A DNA stretch of 64,000 nt from JAVBJN01 sp031546985 (GCA_031546985.1 JAVBJN010000050.1:1-64000); one strand, 5' to 3'; positions 14,901 to 22,996 are shown, numbered from the stretch's first letter. The notes: generated by a model from the letters alone, not told the origin. Program-made: numbers and translations.

Positions 14901-16820
14901 ATGAGCAGAAAGGTATTATTAACGGCATTGGCATTAGGCGCCACCTGCATGCAGGTTTGGGCCCAGGTGGCATTTCGTGCGCAGATCTCGCAAAAGAAAA
15001 TAGGCTTGCAAGACCAGTTTCAGGTAACGTTTACCATCGATAATGCGGATAACCTGGACAATTTGTATGTGCCCAATTTTAAGGATTTCAAAGTGCTGGC
15101 TGGTCCTATCCAGAACAGCATCACCAACAATATTAACGGCCATGTAAGCAGCAGCCAGAGTTACTCTTACATTCTGGCTCCGCGTGCTACCGGTAAGTTT
15201 ACCATTCCTGCGGCCAGGGCGGGTATTAACGGACAGCCCATGCAGACCAATGCATTAACGCTGGAGGTAGCGCCGGGCAGCATGCAGCAGGCGCAGCCGC
15301 AAGCCCGTTCTCCATTTGGCGGTAATCCCTTCTTTGACGATCCGTTCGAGGAGCAGCGGAGGCCACCGGCCAGGCAGCAGCCTATGGATGCCATACCGCT
15401 CAAAGACGCGATATTCCTGAAAGTAGATGTAAACAAAACCAGCGCTATGATAGGTGAGCCTGTTCAGGCTACCTATAAATTGTACACCATGCTGCCTATG
15501 AATATGGGCATCAGCAAACTGCCTTCGCTCAATGGTTTCTGGACCCAGGATTTTCAACTCGATCCACAGGCCAAACCTACACTCGAAAAGGTAAACGGAA
15601 GAACCTACAATGTTTTTGTACTCAAGAAAAGTGCCTTGTTTCCGCAACAGACCGGAAAGCTCCTGCTCGATCCGGCAGAGGTGAGAGGCGTGGTGAGGGT
15701 TATTAAAAACGAAAGGGTAAAACGCCGCAACCCGCTGGCCGAAATGATGGAGAACGATCCGTTTTTTAAGGACAATCCTTTTAAGGATTTCTTTGAGAAT
15801 GATCCGTTTTATGACGAGATGATGCAGCAGACTTACGAAGATGTAGAAACCGCACTCGTAAGCAAGCCTGTAGTGGTTAATGTAATAGATTTGCCAGAGC
15901 AGAATAAGCCGGAATCTTTTACCGGGGCAGTGGGCAATTTTACAGCAGAAGCTACGCTGGACCGTAACGAACTAACAACGGATGACGCCACTACTTTGCA
16001 CATTAAGATAAAGGGCAGCGGCAACCTTAAACTGATTCAAAATCCGATTGTTCAGTTCCCGAAAGATTTTATCCTTTACGATCCGGTAAGTGCCGATACC
16101 ATTACCGAACGTACCAGTCTGATTTCTGGCGAAAAAACGTTTGATTACACTTTTCAATCCAAAGTACCCGGGCAGTTTACCATTCCTCCAATAGCGTTTA
16201 GTTATTTTGATCCGGAGAGTAAACAATATAAAACTGTAAAAACAGCTTCGTTTACATTGGAGGTTAAACCCGGTAAAAAATCAGAGAACGATGCAACTGT
16301 ATTAAAGGATATTCACGACATCAATACCGGTGCATTGCAGGCGCAACAGCCATCCCGTCCGTTTATGGCACATCCTTTATACTGGATGGGCATGCTGCTG
16401 CCGGTATTTGCTGTGGGCGGTGTGCTGGCCTGGCGCAAACGCCAGGAAGCCTTGCAGGGCGATGTGGCAGGCTACCGGAAACAGAAAGCCAATAAAGTGG
16501 CACTTAAACGTTTGTCTGTGGCTGCCAAATACCTCAAGGCGGGCGATGCGGGTCCTTTTTATGAAGAAGTATCCAAAGCCATTTGGTTGTATGCCAGTGA
16601 TAAGCTAAATATTCCGTTGGCACATCTTTCCAAAGAAATGTTGCAGCAACAACTAACTGTAAGAAAAGTGCCGGCCGCTTTGCAGGAAAAAATATTTGGC
16701 CTTGTAGATACCTGCGAGATTGCGTTGTATGCGCCCGTATCGCAGGAGTCGGAGCGGCAGCATACCTACAACCAGGCATTGCAGTTAATTGGTGCGCTCG
16801 AAGATGTTTTGAAACGATAA
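14901..16820 (+). CDS. batD: BatD family protein
   Basis: 639 residues. A signal peptide (residues 1-21, ending VWAQ) is followed by tandem beta-sandwich regions with the family pattern FRAQISQKKIGLQDQFQVTF at the start, a Pro/Gln/Arg-rich linker around 130-155, and one transmembrane helix near 490-510 (WMGMLLPVFAVGGVLAW), leaving a cytoplasmic helical tail. BatD works with BatA/B (von Willebrand A domains), BatC/E (TPR) and a MoxR ATPase in an envelope complex linked to stress or aerotolerance. Here only BatE follows, overlapping by one base; batA, batB and moxR are not in the window. Confidence 0.87.
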   Translation: MSRKVLLTALALGATCMQVWAQVAFRAQISQKKIGLQDQFQVTFTIDNADNLDNLYVPNFKDFKVLAGPIQNSITNNINGHVSSSQSYSYILAPRATGKFTIPAARAGINGQPMQTNALTLEVAPGSMQQAQPQARSPFGGNPFFDDPFEEQRRPPARQQPMDAIPLKDAIFLKVDVNKTSAMIGEPVQATYKLYTMLPMNMGISKLPSLNGFWTQDFQLDPQAKPTLEKVNGRTYNVFVLKKSALFPQQTGKLLLDPAEVRGVVRVIKNERVKRRNPLAEMMENDPFFKDNPFKDFFENDPFYDEMMQQTYEDVETALVSKPVVVNVIDLPEQNKPESFTGAVGNFTAEATLDRNELTTDDATTLHIKIKGSGNLKLIQNPIVQFPKDFILYDPVSADTITERTSLISGEKTFDYTFQSKVPGQFTIPPIAFSYFDPESKQYKTVKTASFTLEVKPGKKSENDATVLKDIHDINTGALQAQQPSRPFMAHPLYWMGMLLPVFAVGGVLAWRKRQEALQGDVAGYRKQKANKVALKRLSVAAKYLKAGDAGPFYEEVSKAIWLYASDKLNIPLAHLSKEMLQQQLTVRKVPAALQEKIFGLVDTCEIALYAPVSQESERQHTYNQALQLIGALEDVLKR

Positions 16821-17581
16821 TGATTAGAAAAATGTTGAAGACTTTTAAGATATACCTGTTGGCTCTGTTGTTGGTGGTAACTGCTTTTAATGCAGGTGCT
16901 GCAGAGGTGAGCAATGGCTGGGCTACGGCCAACCAGGCTTACCAGGCCAGGCAATATGATGTAGCATTGCAGCAATACGAAGCCCTGGCCCAATCTGGCT
17001 TATCCTCGCCCGCATTGTTTTATAACGCAGGCAATGCTGCTTACCGGGTAAATGATTTAGGGAAGGCCCGCTTGTATTACGAGAAAGCCCTGCGCTTGGA
17101 TCCGCACCATAAAGCAGCGCACGATAACCTGCAACTCACCCTTCGCCGGTTGCCCAACCAGCCACAGGCTTTACCCGAAATATTTTTTATGCGCTGGTGG
17201 AATGGTTGGTCGGCATTGGCGTCGACCAATACCTGGGCCGTACTTTTGTTTATCAGTTTTTGGGCGTTGGTGGGCTTTTACTTTTTGCAACGCACTGGTA
17301 AGGTAAGCGGCAAAGCAGCTTTTGCAGGTCGTTTGGTATTGATACCGCTTACGTTACTGTTGGCCGGTACCGCCTGGAGCCGCTATGCGGAGAGCCGCGA
17401 GGTATATGCTGTGGTTACGGCCGGTGATGCTATGCTTAAACGTACGACTGCCGGTGGCGAAAAAGCCGTATCGGAAGGTGCCAAAGTAACCGTTATACAG
17501 CGGTTGAACGACTCGGTACAGGTGCGCCTCGAGGACGGCGAAACCGGATGGGTAAAGAATGCCGCAATACAGGTAATTTAG
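16820..17581 (+). CDS. batE: BatE: TPR and SH3-like domain membrane protein
   Basis: 253 residues. After an N-terminal hydrophobic segment, TPR repeats span about 35-110 (NQAYQARQYDVALQQYEAL; FYNAGNAAYRVNDLGKARLY; YEKALRLDPHHKAAHDNL). Two transmembrane helices follow at about 133-153 and 170-190, and a C-terminal SH3-like domain ends EDGETGWVKNAAIQVI. This is the BatE layout: TPRs outside the membrane and an SH3b domain at the end. The start codon overlaps the batD stop (TAATG), so the two proteins are made together. Confidence 0.85.
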   Translation: MIRKMLKTFKIYLLALLLVVTAFNAGAAEVSNGWATANQAYQARQYDVALQQYEALAQSGLSSPALFYNAGNAAYRVNDLGKARLYYEKALRLDPHHKAAHDNLQLTLRRLPNQPQALPEIFFMRWWNGWSALASTNTWAVLLFISFWALVGFYFLQRTGKVSGKAAFAGRLVLIPLTLLLAGTAWSRYAESREVYAVVTAGDAMLKRTTAGGEKAVSEGAKVTVIQRLNDSVQVRLEDGETGWVKNAAIQVI

Positions 17582-17585
17582 TGTT

Positions 17586-18233
17586 ATGAAACGAGTGGTT
17601 TTATTTCTGCTGGGCGCAATGCTGGCAACTGGGGCTATGGCTCAGAAAAATGTTCGCGCGGCTTACAAAGACAGCATCGCTACCTTCCGGATTTTATACA
17701 AGGCCGATTTTCTTAAAGAAGAACGGTCGCCTTTTTTCCACCATCCGAAATGTGTAGACAGTCTGCGTTTTTTTGATGCCGATATGGATTACCGCGTATG
17801 GGCCGATATTGAATTGACGCCGGAGTCGGTGCCTTTTGATATGCCTACCACCAGCGGCAAACTTAAACCGCATAAACAATACGGCATACTAAGCTTTACG
17901 CTCAAGGGCAAGCCTTACCGTTTATCGCTGTACCAGAATCTTAACCTGCTTAAAGATGCTAAGTATAAAAACGAACTGTTTCTGCCGTTTAAAGACCATA
18001 CCAACTCGGTAACTACCTATGGCGGAGGCCGTTATATAGACCTACAACTGGGCGATATTGTAAAAGATCCTGCAACCGGTAAAATCCGCATCCTGGTAGA
18101 CTTCAACAAGTGTTACAATCCTTACTGCGCCTATAAGGATGGCTACAATTGCCCCATACCTCCTTCAGAAAACTACCTTACGCTGCCTGTAAAGGCCGGA
18201 GAGAAGATATACGCGGGTCATCACCTCGACTGA
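17586..18233 (+). CDS. DUF1684 secreted protein
   Basis: 215 residues with a signal peptide (1-20, ending GAMAQ). The conserved DUF1684 block is clear: LFLPFKDHTNSVTTYGGGRY, then DFNKCYNPYCAYKDGYNCP and IPPSENYLTLPVKAGE. The function of the family is not established; the conserved Tyr/Cys/Pro pattern suggests a small-molecule or metal site. The gene starts 4 bases after batE, so it may be co-transcribed with batD-batE. The leader peptide indicates periplasmic or surface location. Confidence 0.85.
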   Translation: MKRVVLFLLGAMLATGAMAQKNVRAAYKDSIATFRILYKADFLKEERSPFFHHPKCVDSLRFFDADMDYRVWADIELTPESVPFDMPTTSGKLKPHKQYGILSFTLKGKPYRLSLYQNLNLLKDAKYKNELFLPFKDHTNSVTTYGGGRYIDLQLGDIVKDPATGKIRILVDFNKCYNPYCAYKDGYNCPIPPSENYLTLPVKAGEKIYAGHHLD

Positions 18234-18267
18234 TTGTTTTTTAACGTTTTTATGGCTAATCTTTAAC

Positions 18268-18290
18268 ACACCTGCGCACTGCGCGGGTGT
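18268..18290 (+). terminator. Hairpin after the DUF1684 gene (weak terminator)
   Basis: ACACCTGCGC / GCGCGGGTGT with a 3-base loop and one G-U pair; strong stem but no T run. Confidence 0.45.
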
Positions 18291-18299
18291 ATTCGTTCG

Positions 18300-18307
18300 T
18301 AAATTTG
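18300..18307 (+). promoter_or_regulatory. -7 element TAAATTTG of the PDZ gene
   Basis: Perfect TAnnTTTG, 29 bases before the ATG. Confidence 0.6.
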
Positions 18308-18336
18308 TATAAGACGATTGATAAAATAAAAGGTTT

Positions 18337-19278
18337 ATGAAAAACAGCACCATACCTGTATTCCTGAGCGGTGTCTTGCTGTCGGCAATGGCGGCTACAT
18401 CTATTCAGGCATTTGCGCAAAGCAAAGAAAACGAAACGGTTGTCATTGAAAGGAAGGGAAATTCCAGTAAGAAAATGGTCATTGAGATTGATGGCGATGA
18501 AGTGTATATCGATGGCAAAAAAGCTAAGGATAACGACCAGGTAAAAGTGTTTAAAGGAAACGGTTATAAACAGGACCGCAACGCAGGCGGCGATAGAGCT
18601 ATGATACAGGATGTATCGAATATGGCTTACCTGGGCGTAATGACGGAGCCGGACCCTAAAGGAGCCAAAGTATTATCTGTAGCGGACGATAGCCCGGCCG
18701 ATGATGCAGGACTCAAGAAAGGCGATATTATAGCCAAAGTAAATGACGATATGGTGAATGGCCCTGCCGGTTTGCAGGAGCTTATACGCCAGTACAAACC
18801 CAGCGAAACCGTTAAATTATTGGTTTGGAGAGATGGTAAGTCTATGGAAATCAAAGCCAGGCTGGCGGTAATGCAAGATAAGAGCTGGGGTAGTACAATA
18901 CCGGTGCCTATGCCACCGTTTATATTGAGAGAACCCGGAGGAATGGGTGGCGGTTATGATATGCTACCGTATTCCGAAGGTTACCAAAGCAACAACAACA
19001 AGCCCAGACTGGGCTTTCGTATACAGGACGTTGAAGAAGATAATGGTGTTCGGGTGATGGGTGTGGAGCCCGCGAGTCCTGCTTCCAAAGCCGGCGTACA
19101 GGAAAAAGACCTGATTACAATGGTAGATGGAAAGAAAGTAAAGAACACCGACGAAGCAAGGGAAGCTATGAAATGGGAGGACGGTAGGAAATATTACAAC
19201 ATCACAGCAATAAGAAACGGAAAAACCGTCAATATTGAAATTCGCTTGCCAAAGCAATTAAGGTCTGCCGACCTTTAA
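18337..19278 (+). CDS. Exported protein with two PDZ domains
   Basis: 313 residues. Signal peptide at 1-27 (ending AFAQ). A first PDZ domain is at about 88-175 (YLGVMTEPDPKGAKVLSV, DDAGLKKGDIIAKVNDDMV) and a second at about 222-305 (RLGFRIQDVEEDNGVRVMGV, SKAGVQEKDLITMVDGKKV). There is no protease domain, so it is a stand-alone PDZ adaptor or substrate-recognition protein rather than a DegP-type enzyme. A Gly/Pro-rich linker joins the domains. It has its own promoter element and is followed by a bidirectional terminator. Confidence 0.85.
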   Translation: MKNSTIPVFLSGVLLSAMAATSIQAFAQSKENETVVIERKGNSSKKMVIEIDGDEVYIDGKKAKDNDQVKVFKGNGYKQDRNAGGDRAMIQDVSNMAYLGVMTEPDPKGAKVLSVADDSPADDAGLKKGDIIAKVNDDMVNGPAGLQELIRQYKPSETVKLLVWRDGKSMEIKARLAVMQDKSWGSTIPVPMPPFILREPGGMGGGYDMLPYSEGYQSNNNKPRLGFRIQDVEEDNGVRVMGVEPASPASKAGVQEKDLITMVDGKKVKNTDEAREAMKWEDGRKYYNITAIRNGKTVNIEIRLPKQLRSADL

Positions 19279-19362
19279 AGTAGTAGCTTTCCTTTTTTAG
19301 ATTTAAAGCGAATAGCCAACATATTAAGTGTTGAGGGAGATGAGAGGTTTAGGGTAAAAGAA

Positions 19363-19392
19363 AGCGGCCCCTGCAGTATTGCAGGGGCCGCT
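19363..19392. terminator. Bidirectional terminator
   Basis: AGCGGCCCCTGCA / TGCAGGGGCCGCT, 13 bp with a 4-base loop, between the convergent PDZ and beta-barrel genes; T-rich tail best on the minus strand. Confidence 0.88.
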
Positions 19393-19417
19393 TCGTTTGA
19401 AGTATCTTGTACTGGTC

Positions 19418-20137
19418 TTACAGACCGGTGATGCATAAGCCAATAGAATAAGGCGTTACGTTAGGGCCTTTACCTTCTTTAAACAGCGGGCTCAGGCTAT
19501 AAGTACCCACAGCGGTAAAGTTACCCCAGCCCAGGCGCAGGGTGCCGGCTACATTCCAGCTTTCCATGTAACGGCGGGTGTTGGTTTTTTCAATTACGTT
19601 AGAGCCGGAAACCGTGTGTTTGTATTTGGAGTGTGCACCCACATTGGTTCCGATACGCATACCAATAGCGGCTTTAAAACCTTTGTTACGATCGTATTTA
19701 TTGCCAAAGTAACGCAGCTCAAATGGCGCCTCCAGGTAGGTGGCGTTCAGTTTGGGGTTTTTAAGCGATTCGCCGTTGGCCTGGTCTCTGAAAATAATGC
19801 TCGATGAAGTATCGTTCAGCACAGCCTTTTGCTTGTCGAAATAGTAGTTTACACTACCTACGCCCAAACCTACTGCAAAGCTGAAGTTGGAGTTTTTGAA
19901 AGGGAAATCATAACACAGGTACACGTTTACACCACGGCCTACTTGTTTGAGTTTCATACTGTCTGGCGTGTTAAGCAGACTGTTCCAGTTGAGTTGAAAC
20001 ATCAGGAAATCCCTGGAAGGTTTCTGGAAATTGGACTTATTCGCGTCGGAATTTTTTTTAGGATTTACAGGTAATTCCTGTGCCTGTGCCGGTATCATAA
20101 AAAAGGCCACTGCGGCCGCCAGAAGTATCTTCTTCAT
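19418..20137 (-). CDS. Outer-membrane beta-barrel protein (PorT-like)
   Basis: 239 residues. Signal peptide at 1-19 (ending AQAQ). The rest shows alternating strands with aromatic girdles, for example VNVYLCYDFPFKNSNFSFAV and FELRYFGNKYDRNKGFKAAI, and ends in GLCITGL. This fits the outer-membrane beta-barrel (porin-family/PorT-like) proteins common in Bacteroidota, but no specific role follows. A perfect -7 element lies 22 bases upstream and a terminator just after the stop, so it is a single-gene unit divergent from the TetR regulator. Confidence 0.75.
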   Translation of the reverse strand: MKKILLAAAVAFFMIPAQAQELPVNPKKNSDANKSNFQKPSRDFLMFQLNWNSLLNTPDSMKLKQVGRGVNVYLCYDFPFKNSNFSFAVGLGVGSVNYYFDKQKAVLNDTSSSIIFRDQANGESLKNPKLNATYLEAPFELRYFGNKYDRNKGFKAAIGMRIGTNVGAHSKYKHTVSGSNVIEKTNTRRYMESWNVAGTLRLGWGNFTAVGTYSLSPLFKEGKGPNVTPYSIGLCITGL

Positions 20138-20158
20138 ATTTTATAAAACAATATCGGG

Positions 20159-20166
20159 CAAAGATA
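20159..20166 (-). promoter_or_regulatory. -7 element TATCTTTG of the beta-barrel gene
   Basis: Perfect TAnnTTTG on the minus strand, upstream of the ATG at 20137. Confidence 0.6.
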
Positions 20167-20217
20167 GCCTTTATAAGCAAAAAGCGTGTTAAAGTTGATT
20201 ATGAAGGAGATAGAAAT

Positions 20218-20239
20218 AAAACTAACAGGTGTTAGTTTT
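20218..20239. promoter_or_regulatory. TetR-type operator palindrome
   Basis: AAAACTAACA - GG - TGTTAGTTTT: 10-bp perfect arms around a 2-base centre, ending 5 bases before the regulator's own -7 element. Position and symmetry fit autorepression by the TetR protein encoded next to it. Confidence 0.8.
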
Positions 20240-20243
20240 TTTA

Positions 20244-20251
20244 TAATTTTG
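20244..20251 (+). promoter_or_regulatory. -7 element TAATTTTG of the tetR-paaE unit
   Basis: Perfect TAnnTTTG immediately downstream of the operator palindrome. Confidence 0.65.
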
Positions 20252-20259
20252 GTGAAATT

Positions 20260-20859
20260 TTGTTCGTGGCCAGAACCTCCAGCACCAACCGTAAGGATCA
20301 CATCATGCAGCAGGCGCTTATGCTTTTTCGCGAGAAGGGGTATAAAGCCAGCACCATGCGCGATCTGGCCCAGCGGGTAGGTATGGAAGCCGCCAGCCTG
20401 TATAACCATATCAAAAGCAAGGAAGAGTTGCTTACCGAAGTTTGTTTTCGTATTGGCGATCTGTATATCAGCCAGTTAGAGCAGATAGAGCAAATGCAGG
20501 CCGGGTATATAGAAAAGCTGAGGGCCTTGATAGGGCTGCACGTGGCAGTAGTGGCCGAGCATATGGAAGCGGCAGAGATTGCCAACCACGAGTTTCGGCA
20601 CCTGTCCAAAACCCATCTTACCCGCTACCTGGAAATGAGAAGGGTGTATGAGGCCCGTATCGAAAAGCTTATCAGCGAGGGTATAGAAAAGGGCGAGCTG
20701 GCACCGGTAAACCCGGCCATGGCTATGTACACCATCCTTTCGGCATTGCGCTGGATAGGGCTGTGGTACAAGAACAACCAGAATTTTAACGCATCTGTAG
20801 TAGAAAAAAACCTTTGCGCGGTATTGCTGCAAGGGTTAGAAAATAAAGCAAACAGTTAA
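20260..20859 (+). CDS. TetR/AcrR family transcriptional regulator
   Basis: 199 residues from a TTG at 20260; a GTG at 20266 is the more likely start, because the only ATG (20305) would cut into the first DNA-binding helix. The helix-turn-helix is ALMLFREKGYKASTMRDLAQRVGMEAASLYNHIKSKEELL (given here by position, about residues 19-58). The C-terminal ligand domain is generic. It is 10 bases upstream of a PaaE-type reductase gene, which suggests a repressor of aromatic (phenylacetate) degradation genes that releases DNA on binding an acyl-CoA. That role is inferred from context. Confidence 0.85.
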   Translation: MFVARTSSTNRKDHIMQQALMLFREKGYKASTMRDLAQRVGMEAASLYNHIKSKEELLTEVCFRIGDLYISQLEQIEQMQAGYIEKLRALIGLHVAVVAEHMEAAEIANHEFRHLSKTHLTRYLEMRRVYEARIEKLISEGIEKGELAPVNPAMAMYTILSALRWIGLWYKNNQNFNASVVEKNLCAVLLQGLENKANS

Positions 20860-20869
20860 TCTTACGTAT

Positions 20870-21955
20870 ATGAGCACTCCTAGATTTAACACGTTGAAAG
20901 TAAAAGACGTGCGCAGGGAAACCGAAGAATGTGTGTCTATTGCATTTGAAATTCCAGTGGCGCTGGAAGCCGATTACCGTTTTAAGGAAGGGCAGCACCT
21001 TACCCTTAAAACCAATATTGACGGGGAGGAAGTGCGCCGCTCATACTCTGTGTGCGTGAGCCCGCTGGATGGCGAGCTGCGTGTGGCTGTTAAAAAAATG
21101 TATGATGGTAAGTTCAGCTCATTTGCCAACAGCAACCTGAAAGCAGGTGATGAACTGGAGGTAATGACTCCGATGGGAAAATTTCATGCGGAACTGAATC
21201 CGGCGCAGGCCAAAAATTACCTGGCATTTGCAGCGGGTAGCGGCATTACGCCCATCATGAGCATCATGAAAACCATTCTGAAAACCGAACCCAATAGCAC
21301 GTTTACGCTGGTGTTTGGCAATCAGAACCGTAATACCATCATCTTTAAGGAAGAAATTGAAGGGCTTAAAAACCGGTACATGACCCGGTTGAGCGTATAC
21401 CATATCCTGAGCCGCGAGATCATTGATATTCCATTGTTCTCAGGTCGTATTGATAAAGACAAGTGCCTGGCGCTGAGCAATAAACTTATCGATCTTAAAA
21501 ACATCGACGACGTTTTCCTGTGTGGCCCGGAAGAAATGATCTTTAACGTAAAAGATGTGCTGAAAGAAGCCGGTATGACCGACAAGCAGATTCACTTTGA
21601 ACTGTTCGATACCAAACGTGGCGATGGCAAACGCGAAAAATGGCTGAAAGAAAACGAGGCAGATGCCGGAAAAGTGAGTAAAGTGACGGTGCGACTGGAT
21701 GGGGTAACTTTCGATATGGATGTGCCTTATGGCGGCGATACTATTCTGGATGCCGCGTTGAAGCATGGCGCAGATCTGCCTTATGCCTGTAAGGGTGGTG
21801 TATGCTGTACCTGCAAAGCCAAAGTAACCGAAGGTGAGGTAAACATGGTGCTCAACTATGGTTTGGAGCCCGACGAAGTAGAAAAGAAATTTGTGCTTAC
21901 CTGCCAGGCGCACCCGCAGTCAGAAAAAGTATTTATCGATTTCGACGCACGATAA
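20870..21955 (+). CDS. paaE: Phenylacetyl-CoA epoxidase reductase subunit PaaE-like
   Basis: 361 residues. An FAD-binding domain is first (EGQHLTLK, then RRSYSVCVSP near 55-64), followed by an NAD-binding domain (AGSGITPIMSI near 123; DDVFLCGPEEMI near 215), and a C-terminal plant-type [2Fe-2S] ferredoxin domain with CKGGVCCTCKAKV and a last Cys in VLTCQAHP. This order matches PaaE, which passes electrons from NADPH to the PaaA oxygenase. No paaABCD genes follow: the next element is a hairpin and a convergent gene. It may feed an oxygenase encoded elsewhere or another di-iron enzyme. Confidence 0.85.
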   Translation: MSTPRFNTLKVKDVRRETEECVSIAFEIPVALEADYRFKEGQHLTLKTNIDGEEVRRSYSVCVSPLDGELRVAVKKMYDGKFSSFANSNLKAGDELEVMTPMGKFHAELNPAQAKNYLAFAAGSGITPIMSIMKTILKTEPNSTFTLVFGNQNRNTIIFKEEIEGLKNRYMTRLSVYHILSREIIDIPLFSGRIDKDKCLALSNKLIDLKNIDDVFLCGPEEMIFNVKDVLKEAGMTDKQIHFELFDTKRGDGKREKWLKENEADAGKVSKVTVRLDGVTFDMDVPYGGDTILDAALKHGADLPYACKGGVCCTCKAKVTEGEVNMVLNYGLEPDEVEKKFVLTCQAHPQSEKVFIDFDAR

Positions 21956-21972
21956 ACAAATGGGAGAAATAC

Positions 21973-22013
21973 TGTCATGCTGCACTGTGAGGTACGAGCA
22001 GAAGCAGCATCTC
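21973..22013 (+). repeat. REP/MITE-like palindromic repeat, copy 2
   Basis: TGTCATGCTGCAC ... GCAGCATCTC. The 7-bp arms ATGCTGC/GCAGCAT correspond to ATCCTGC/GCAGGAT in copy 1 (5559-5674), so one base pair has changed on both sides. Confidence 0.78.
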
Positions 22014-22039
22014 CTATCGTGGATCTCCGAAGTACGATC

Positions 22040-22091
22040 TCTAATATCAAAAATACCCGGCTCCATTGAGCCGGGTATTTTTGATATTAGA
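22040..22091. terminator. Perfect 24-bp hairpin, bidirectional terminator
   Basis: Arms 22040-22063 and 22068-22091 are exactly complementary (TCTAATATCAAAAATACCCG.. / ..CGGGTATTTTTGATATTAGA) with a CATT loop. It sits between the convergent paaE and holin-like genes; T-rich stretches lie within the stem on both strands. Confidence 0.8.
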
Positions 22092-22121
22092 TTACACCAG
22101 GTGGTTGAATTTGCGTTATAT

Positions 22122-22222
22122 GCGGCCGAGCTCCGGTAACTGGGCAAAAGAATGGTGAAGGGCGGCTGAGCTAAGGTAACTTAGCAAAGCAAAGGTGGCT
22201 GAGCCTGTCGAAGCCCCGAAAT
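22122..22222. repeat. Tandem GCGGCYGAGC repeats and a TTCGACAGGCTCAG element
   Basis: Two copies of GCGGC(C/T)GAGCT(CC/AA)GGTAACT at 22122 and 22162 (40-base period), then a minus-strand copy of the TTCGACAGGCTCAG repeat at 22194-22221. Non-coding. Confidence 0.7.
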
Positions 22223-22225
22223 ATA

Positions 22226-22567
22226 TCAATCTGCCGATGTGCCGCCACCGAACAGAGCCGACACCAGCGATACCACCAGGCTAAAGAACAAGGCACTCCA
22301 GAATCCGCTTACCGTAAACCCATCTACCAGCTTGGCGCTCAGTAATACAATGCAGGCGTTGATCACCAGTAAGAACAACCCCAGGGTAAGAATGGTAATG
22401 GGGATGGACAGAAACACCAATATTGGTTTCAAAAAAGTATTGAGTATAGCCAGCACCACAGATACCACTATGGCGGTAGTAATGTTGTTGATGTGTACAC
22501 CCGGAATAATGTAAGCCGCTACCAGCGCAGCTATTGTGGTAATGATAATGTTGATCAGGAATCCCAT
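22226..22567 (-). CDS. Phage-holin-superfamily-IV-like (PF04020) small membrane protein
   Basis: 113 residues made almost entirely of four transmembrane helices: about 4-20, 28-46, 52-72 and 86-106. The pattern GFLINIIITTIAALVAAYIIPGV and ILNTFLKPILVFLSIPITILTLGLF is the signature of the PF04020 family, a chromosomal holin-like group found widely outside phages. No lysis gene or prophage is nearby, so a phage role is not indicated. It acts in the inner membrane; function unknown. The short Gly/Ser tail GGGTSAD is cytoplasmic or periplasmic. Confidence 0.85.
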   Translation of the reverse strand: MGFLINIIITTIAALVAAYIIPGVHINNITTAIVVSVVLAILNTFLKPILVFLSIPITILTLGLFLLVINACIVLLSAKLVDGFTVSGFWSALFFSLVVSLVSALFGGGTSAD

Positions 22568-22621
22568 ACGGTTGGTTGCTTTGAATTAAGTTAAGCAAAA
22601 AACATACCGGCACCAAGTCTT

Positions 22622-22996
22622 TTACAGCACCATGGCTTCCAGGTCGTCAAAGTCTATAGGCTTGGGCAAATAATCTTTTAGTTTGGCTGTGCTGATGTTC
22701 TGATCTTTCAGGCTCCTGCGAATGTCGGCCACCAGTCCACCAGAGATAATGATGATCTCAAATTTCTGAGCTTTCAGTTCCGCATCCGCATCAATGGTTT
22801 TCATGAGTGTAAAACCATCCATCAGCGGCATATACATATCCAGCAGAATGTAGTCAAAATCTGGCTGCGCTTTTAATACATCAAGTGCCTGTAATCCGTC
22901 TGTAACCACACTTACCTCGCAGGTTTTGTCTTTAAACCATTTAGAGAGAATGAGGTTGTTGATGGGATCATCATTTACAATCAGTATTTTTTTCAT
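22622..22996 (-). CDS. Single-domain response regulator
   Basis: 124 residues from the ATG at 22996 (MKKILIVNDDPINN); a longer frame to 23086 adds 30 residues that are not receiver sequence. The acidic pair is N8-D9-D10, the phospho-acceptor is D53 (YILLDMYMPLMDGF), and the conserved Lys is in DYLPKPIDFDDL near the end. There is no output domain, so it acts by protein contact, as CheY-type or phosphorelay proteins do. No histidine kinase is adjacent. A 14-bp palindrome lies about 170 bases upstream. Confidence 0.87.
   Translation of the reverse strand: MKKILIVNDDPINNLILSKWFKDKTCEVSVVTDGLQALDVLKAQPDFDYILLDMYMPLMDGFTLMKTIDADAELKAQKFEIIIISGGLVADIRRSLKDQNISTAKLKDYLPKPIDFDDLEAMVL

Noticed and set aside
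20305..20859. ATG at 20305 as start of the TetR gene
   Set aside because: It would remove part of the first DNA-binding helix; the upstream GTG or TTG keeps the full domain.
22226..22567. Phage lysis (holin) role for the four-helix protein
   Set aside because: The family is chromosomal in most bacteria and no phage gene is nearby.
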